Source of the DNA: an uncultured Clostridia bacterium
GTDB taxonomy: Bacteria > Bacillota > Clostridia > Oscillospirales > Ruminococcaceae
Assembly: GCA_945931735.1 (NCBI GenBank)
Contig: CAMEPN010000008.1
Span: forward strand, 1-17,944
Reading direction: 5' to 3'
Length of the DNA: 17,944 nucleotides
Positions 14,901 to 17,944 of this stretch are shown here, piece by piece. How positions within the stretch are numbered: the first letter of the stretch is position 1; each line of letters starts with the position of its first letter. A model generated the notes under the pieces. It saw only the letters and a list, made by a program, of their open reading frames with translations, made no database searches and was not told where the DNA came from. A program made the translations under genes and the position numbers.

Positions 14901-15341
14901 ATGAAGACTAAAATTTCTTCCCTTGCTGCGGCAGCTCTTTGTGCGGCTGTGATCTCGTCCTGCGCGTTCGCACAGACGGCAGGCGGCGCAGTCGGCGGCG
15001 CGGTCAACGGCGTAGTCGGCGCAGGCGAAAGCATCGTAAACGGCGTAGTCGGCGCGGGCGAGGATATCGTAAACGGCGTTACAGGCAGAAATACCAACGG
15101 CGCCGATAACGCCAACGGCACAAATAATACCAATAACACAAACGGCACAAATAACGCCAACAATGGAAACACCAACGGCACCACGACCACAACTCCCGGC
15201 GCAGTGACCGGCACCGTAAACGGCAATAACGCCAACAATGCGGCTAACCCCGGCACGGGCGTTTCCACAGGCTTTGCGGCTATCGCTTCCGTACTTGCCG
15301 CAGGCGCAGTTACCGCTGCAACTATAAAGCGCAGAAGCTAA
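14901..15341 (+). CDS. Small secreted Asn/Gly/Thr-rich protein with sortase-like C-terminal signal
   Basis: I do not recognise a family for this 146-residue protein. It opens with a clear signal peptide (basic MKTK, hydrophobic stretch, probable cleavage after AFA at residue 24). Residues 35-56 hold two near-identical 11-residue repeats (VNGVVGAGE-S/D-I), followed by a partial third. Residues 62-115 are low-complexity, almost all Asn, Gly, Thr and Ala. The C-terminus has NPGTGV (116-121), a hydrophobic helix and a basic end (KRRS), the layout of a sortase cell-wall sorting signal although the motif is not LPxTG. AAGGAG (14887-14892) precedes the ATG by eight bases. A terminator follows, so it is a one-gene unit. 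It is probably anchored at the cell surface; its role is unknown. Confidence 0.8.
   Translation: MKTKISSLAAAALCAAVISSCAFAQTAGGAVGGAVNGVVGAGESIVNGVVGAGEDIVNGVTGRNTNGADNANGTNNTNNTNGTNNANNGNTNGTTTTTPGAVTGTVNGNNANNAANPGTGVSTGFAAIASVLAAGAVTAATIKRRS
15003..15080 (+). repeat. In-frame 33-base tandem repeats
   Basis: Units 15003-15035 and 15036-15068 are identical at 27 of 33 bases, with a partial third unit at 15069-15080. They encode an 11-residue repeat inside the small secreted protein. Most differences are silent or the single Ser-to-Asp change, suggesting protein-level conservation of the repeat. Confidence 0.7.
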
Positions 15342-15376
15342 ATCGGCTCGTTTAAGTAAATTAGGCAAATAAAAGG

Positions 15377-15404
15377 CGCTCCCACGGTATCGCGGGAGCG
15401 TTTT
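15377..15404 (+). terminator. Intrinsic terminator after the small secreted protein gene
   Basis: CGCTCCC (15377-15383) pairs with GGGAGCG (15394-15400), with two more inner C-G pairs after an A-C mismatch, and TTTT follows. It lies 36 bases after the stop. The upstream AAAA (15371-15374) means it could also act weakly in reverse. Confidence 0.75.
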
Positions 15405-15463
15405 ATGTGAAATGTTTAGGCAAAATCACAAAAAGATAAGGTAATTTGTGTGTAAAATGACAC

Positions 15464-15492
15464 TTGCAATTTATGCGCGAATATAGTAAAAT
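15464..15492 (+). promoter_or_regulatory. Sigma-A promoter of the acidic-linker surface protein gene
   Basis: TTGCAA (15464-15469) and TAAAAT (15487-15492) are spaced by 17 bases; AT-rich DNA upstream could serve as an UP element. The leader is about 52 bases and ends in a strong AAGGAGG ribosome site (15535-15541). Confidence 0.6.
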
Positions 15493-15551
15493 ATAGCTTG
15501 AGGATTTAGTGTTTGCTATCCCATTTTATATTTTAAGGAGGATTATTTCTT

Positions 15552-16400
15552 ATGAAGTTAAGAAAGATTTTAAGCGCAGCTACTGCTGTTGCGGTTGCTG
15601 TATCTGCTGCCGCTGTTACAACGGCAACTTCTTTTGCTGAGCTTGGTGAAGGCTTCGACGCAAGCAGCGGTCACTTCATCTGCTTAGTTTCCAACGATGC
15701 TAACGTTCCTGTTCTGAAGAACTCCGCTCTCGCAGGCGACATCAGAACCGTTAGCCTGACCGTTAAGACAAAGGACAAGGATTTCGAGGCTTCTGTTAAC
15801 GACGGTACCGTTTGGTACGGCGGCGGCTTCGGCGTAAACAGCTCTTCCACAGGCTGGAAGCAGCTCGGCGAGTGGTCTATCCAGGACGGTATCAAGGATC
15901 TGACTCTGGTTCCTACCGACACAAGATATGAGTACAAGCTTACATACACAAGCGACACCGCTATCGTAACCGACAGCGAAGAGTACTGCTTCTTCTGGTT
16001 CCAGGATTGGACAAAGGGCACTACATTCGATGTTGCTAACATCGAGCTGCTGAACGCTGACGGCGTTGACATCAGAACTCTCGACGCAGAGGTTCCTGCT
16101 GACACAACAGCTCCCGCTGATGAGGAAACAACTCCCGCTGAGTCCGAGGAGTCCGTTGAGTCCGAGGAGTATACCGACGAAGAAACCGGTGAGTACACTG
16201 ACGAGTCCGAAGAGTACACCGATGAGGCTGATACAGCTGAGTCCGACGCTGCTTCCGATGAAGCTACCGGCGACGCTGCTTCCGACACAACCACTACCGA
16301 CAAGACCAGCCCTGACACAGGCGTAGCAGGCGTTGCTGCTATCGCAGGCGTTGCTGCTCTGGCAGGCGCAGCTGTTGTTGTTGCTCGCAAGAGAAAGTAA
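15552..16400 (+). CDS. Surface protein with beta-rich domain, acidic linker and SPDTG sorting-like signal
   Basis: The family of this 282-residue protein is not recognised. It has a signal peptide (about 1-29, likely cleavage after SFA). A globular region follows at about 30-181, rich in strands and aromatics (VWYGGGFGV, YCFFWFQDWTKG), perhaps a beta-sandwich binding module. Next is a Glu/Thr/Asp/Ser-rich linker (182-252) with repeated EEYTDE and EYTDE units. The end is SPDTGV (253-258), an Ala/Val helix and RKRK. This is a cell-wall or membrane-anchored protein by layout. Codon choice differs from neighbours, with GCT and GTT dominating over GCG, typical of very highly expressed genes. With a near-ideal AAGGAGG site (15535-15541) and its own promoter and terminator, it is probably abundant at the surface. 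Function is unknown; a carbohydrate-binding role is only a guess. Confidence 0.8.
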   Translation: MKLRKILSAATAVAVAVSAAAVTTATSFAELGEGFDASSGHFICLVSNDANVPVLKNSALAGDIRTVSLTVKTKDKDFEASVNDGTVWYGGGFGVNSSSTGWKQLGEWSIQDGIKDLTLVPTDTRYEYKLTYTSDTAIVTDSEEYCFFWFQDWTKGTTFDVANIELLNADGVDIRTLDAEVPADTTAPADEETTPAESEESVESEEYTDEETGEYTDESEEYTDEADTAESDAASDEATGDAASDTTTTDKTSPDTGVAGVAAIAGVAALAGAAVVVARKRK

Positions 16401-16438
16401 TTCAGTAAAAGGCTGATAGCTTAACACTAAACGAAAGG

Positions 16439-16468
16439 CACCCCCGATGTTCTCGGGGGTGTTTTTTT
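16439..16468 (+). terminator. Strong intrinsic terminator after the acidic-linker surface protein gene
   Basis: CACCCCCGA (16439-16447) and TCGGGGGTG (16453-16461) form a perfect 9-base-pair stem with loop TGTTC, followed at once by T7. It lies 38 bases after the stop and is a textbook intrinsic terminator. Confidence 0.92.
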
Positions 16469-16492
16469 ATTTTGGATATTATTGATATTTTG

Positions 16493-16521
16493 TTGACAAG
16501 CGGCGGATAATGTGATAGAAT
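16493..16521 (+). promoter_or_regulatory. Extended -10 sigma-A promoter of the flavodiiron protein gene
   Basis: TTGACA (16493-16498) is a perfect -35; after 17 bases comes TAGAAT (16516-16521), preceded by TG at 16513-16514. This is a strong promoter giving a leader of about 18 bases, with a GGAGG ribosome site at 16533-16537. No obvious operator palindrome overlaps it. Confidence 0.85.
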
Positions 16522-16546
16522 AAAAGAAAAACGGAGGATATGCGCT

Positions 16547-17695
16547 ATGGAAATAAGCAATGATATAAAATACATCGGCGTGACCGATAAAAAAATTGAC
16601 CTTTTCGAGGGACAGTACCGCGTGCCGGACGGAATTACATACAATTCTTATGTGATCCTAGACGAAAAAGTCGCTGTTATGGATACGGCGGATAAGCATT
16701 TTACGGAGGAGTGGCTCGGAAATCTTGAGAGCGCGCTCGGCGGAAGAAAGCCCGATTACCTCGTCGTTCAGCATATGGAGCCCGACCATTCTGCGAACAT
16801 TGCGGTGTTCGCGGAGCGTTATCCCGAGGCGAAGATAGTCGCGTCGGCTAAGGCGTTTGTTATGATGGGGCAGTTTTTCGGGGACAATTTCGCGGACAGG
16901 CAGGTAGTTGCCACAGAGGGCACAAAGCTCTCCCTCGGCGCTCACACGCTCACATTCGTGACCGCCCCGATGGTGCACTGGCCCGAGGTAATAATGACCT
17001 ACGACGACAAGGATAAGGTGCTGTTCTCGGCGGACGGCTTCGGCAGATTCGGCGCGGCGGACAGCGGCGACTGGGCTGACGAGGCGCGCAGGTACTACAT
17101 AGGTATCGTCGGGAAATACGGCGCGCAGGTGCAGGCGGTGCTCAAAAAGGCGGCTGCGCTGGATATCGCGGCGATTTGCCCGCTCCACGGCCCTGTCCTT
17201 AAGGAAAATCTCGGCTATTATATCGGGCTGTACGACGCATGGTCGTCCTATCGCCCCGAGGAGGACGGCGTGCTTATCGCGTATACAAGCGTTTACGGAA
17301 ACACCGCGTCCGCAGCAATGCTTCTGAAAAACAAGCTGGAGGCAAAGGGTGTTAAGGTGGTTTCGGCTGACCTTGCGAGAGATGATATGTCGGCGGCGAC
17401 TGCTGACGCATTCCGTTACAGCAGGCTCGTCCTCGCTACAACCACCTACAATGCCGATATTTTCCCGCCGATGAAGGAGTTTATCAACCACCTCACCGAA
17501 AGAAATTTACGCGCAAGAAAGGTCGGATTTATCGAAAATGGTAGCTGGGCGCCTATGGCGGCAAAGGTGATGAAATCCATGCTCGAAAAGAGCGCGAACC
17601 TCACATTTGCAGAGCCGGTCGTGTCGATAAAGTCCGCGCTCAACGCTCAGAGCGAGGCACAGCTCGACGCGCTCGCAGAGGAGCTTTCAAAATGA
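16547..17695 (+). CDS. Flavodiiron protein (FprA / rubredoxin:oxygen oxidoreductase type)
   Basis: This 382-residue protein has the two-domain layout of class A flavodiiron proteins. The N-terminal metallo-beta-lactamase-like domain (about 1-235) keeps the di-iron ligands His76, Glu78, Asp80 (HMEPDH), His81, His144, Asp163 and His214. The C-terminal flavodoxin domain (about 242-380) binds FMN through YTSVYGNT (246-253). Such enzymes reduce oxygen to water, and in some members nitric oxide to nitrous oxide, using electrons from rubredoxin or ferredoxin; they protect anaerobes. No rubredoxin domain is fused here. I chose the ATG at 16547 over an out-of-frame ATG at 16540; GGAGG (16533-16537) is correctly spaced for it. 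It is a single-gene unit. Whether oxygen or nitric oxide is the preferred substrate cannot be read from sequence. Confidence 0.93.
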   Translation: MEISNDIKYIGVTDKKIDLFEGQYRVPDGITYNSYVILDEKVAVMDTADKHFTEEWLGNLESALGGRKPDYLVVQHMEPDHSANIAVFAERYPEAKIVASAKAFVMMGQFFGDNFADRQVVATEGTKLSLGAHTLTFVTAPMVHWPEVIMTYDDKDKVLFSADGFGRFGAADSGDWADEARRYYIGIVGKYGAQVQAVLKKAAALDIAAICPLHGPVLKENLGYYIGLYDAWSSYRPEEDGVLIAYTSVYGNTASAAMLLKNKLEAKGVKVVSADLARDDMSAATADAFRYSRLVLATTTYNADIFPPMKEFINHLTERNLRARKVGFIENGSWAPMAAKVMKSMLEKSANLTFAEPVVSIKSALNAQSEAQLDALAEELSK

Positions 17696-17723
17696 TATCG
17701 CAAATTACTCTATGATAAGCTGT

Positions 17724-17750
17724 TCCCCCGTTTCGGCGGGGGAGCTTTTT
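17724..17750 (+). terminator. Intrinsic terminator after the flavodiiron protein gene
   Basis: TCCCCCG (17724-17730) pairs with CGGGGGA (17737-17743) around a six-base loop; T5 follows at 17746-17750. It lies 28 bases after the stop codon. Confidence 0.88.
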
Positions 17751-17815
17751 GTCCGGCAAGCGCCCGCTGTACCGAAAATTACCGCGAAAAAAATAAAAAA
17801 AGTTTAAAAAAGTGC

Positions 17816-17844
17816 TTGACAAATCGGGAACGATATGATATAAT
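17816..17844 (+). promoter_or_regulatory. Consensus extended -10 promoter of the tRNA gene
   Basis: TTGACA (17816-17821), a 17-base spacer and TATAAT (17839-17844) with TG at 17836-17837 match consensus at every element. An A-rich tract upstream (about 17787-17810) may act as an UP element. Such strength is typical of stable-RNA promoters. The predicted start is near 17851. Confidence 0.9.
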
Positions 17845-17853
17845 CTAATAGTC

Positions 17854-17868
17854 GCCATGAGAGATGGC
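17854..17868 (+). other. Small hairpin in the pre-tRNA leader
   Basis: GCCAT (17854-17858) and ATGGC (17864-17868) pair around GAGAG, close to the 5' end of the predicted transcript and 23 bases before the mature tRNA. It may protect or guide processing of the 5' leader by RNase P. The evidence is the pairing only. Confidence 0.3.
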
Positions 17869-17891
17869 TGAAACATGAGCAAAAACGGAAC

Positions 17892-17944
17892 GCTGGTGTA
17901 GCTCAGTTGGTAGAGCAGCTGATTTGTAATCAGCAGGTCGGGGG
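17892..17944 (+). tRNA. tRNA-Thr (anticodon UGU), 3' end cut by the window
   Basis: The acceptor 5' strand GCTGGTG (17892-17898) is followed by T8-A9 and the D arm (GCTC 17901-17904 with GAGC 17913-17916, loop AGTTGGTA). The anticodon stem GCTGA (17918-17922) pairs with TCAGC (17930-17934), and its loop TTTGTAA places TGT at 17925-17927, decoding threonine ACA. The variable region AGGTC and the first G bases of the T arm are present; the T loop and 3' acceptor strand lie beyond the window. More tRNA genes may follow. Confidence 0.93.

Noticed and set aside
16140..16230. Repetitive GAG/GAC-rich DNA resembling an array
   Set aside because: The repeats are in frame and encode the acidic EEYTDE linker; there are no regular spacers, so it is not CRISPR.
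17751..17891. Possible T-box or riboswitch ahead of tRNA-Thr
   Set aside because: The leader is only about 40 bases from the predicted start and has one 5-base-pair hairpin; no T-box motif is present.
17875..17901. Short open frame ATGAGC...TAG running into the tRNA
   Set aside because: Eight codons, no ribosome site, and it overlaps the mature tRNA; it is a chance frame.

Overview
The window looks like chromosomal DNA of a strictly anaerobic, moderately GC-rich Clostridia member, most likely Oscillospiraceae/Ruminococcaceae. The grounds are a large fused 2-hydroxyacyl-CoA-dehydratase-type activase, a flavodiiron oxygen-scavenging protein, an NfnA-like flavoprotein start, Firmicutes-style AGGAGG ribosome sites and surface proteins ending in [NS]PxTGV plus a membrane anchor. 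Family names come from motifs read by eye, not from searches; the lineage call is inference.

Layout. At the left edge a minus-strand gene (NfnA-like ferredoxin:NADP oxidoreductase subunit) begins and leaves the window. Divergent from it is a three-gene operon at 333-4474: a MarR-type repressor and two overlapping half-transporter genes that form a heterodimeric ABC multidrug-type exporter. Its promoter is a consensus sigma-A site, followed immediately by two tandem near-palindromic operators, so autoregulation is likely. After a weak terminator, a second promoter reads into a long co-directional run at 4633-14733: a 1433-residue double-activase/dehydratase-like protein, an SPFH/band-7 membrane protein, the PcrA/UvrD helicase, a GNAT acetyltransferase broken by a one-base frameshift in a T6 run, dihydrofolate reductase, an MmcQ/YjbR protein and a DUF2461 protein. 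Gaps are mostly 0-22 bases; the only larger one (84 bases, between the SPFH and helicase genes) holds a strong hairpin.

The right part holds single-gene units. Two neighbouring genes encode secreted proteins with sortase-like C-terminal signals: a small Asn/Gly/Thr-rich protein and a larger protein with an acidic linker whose codon use suggests very high expression. A flavodiiron protein with its own consensus promoter and terminator follows. Last comes a consensus promoter and a tRNA-Thr(UGU) gene cut by the window end.

The points most worth a second look are the tandem MarR operators, the repairable GNAT frameshift at TTT TTT CGG, the shared PxTGV sorting signal, the giant fused activase with a terminator-like hairpin in its leader, and the divided catalytic sites of the ABC pair. 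I found no CRISPR array, insertion sequence, prophage gene or clear mobile-element boundary. No intergenic stretch exceeds 300 bases; the longest is 74-332, and it is filled with divergent regulatory elements.
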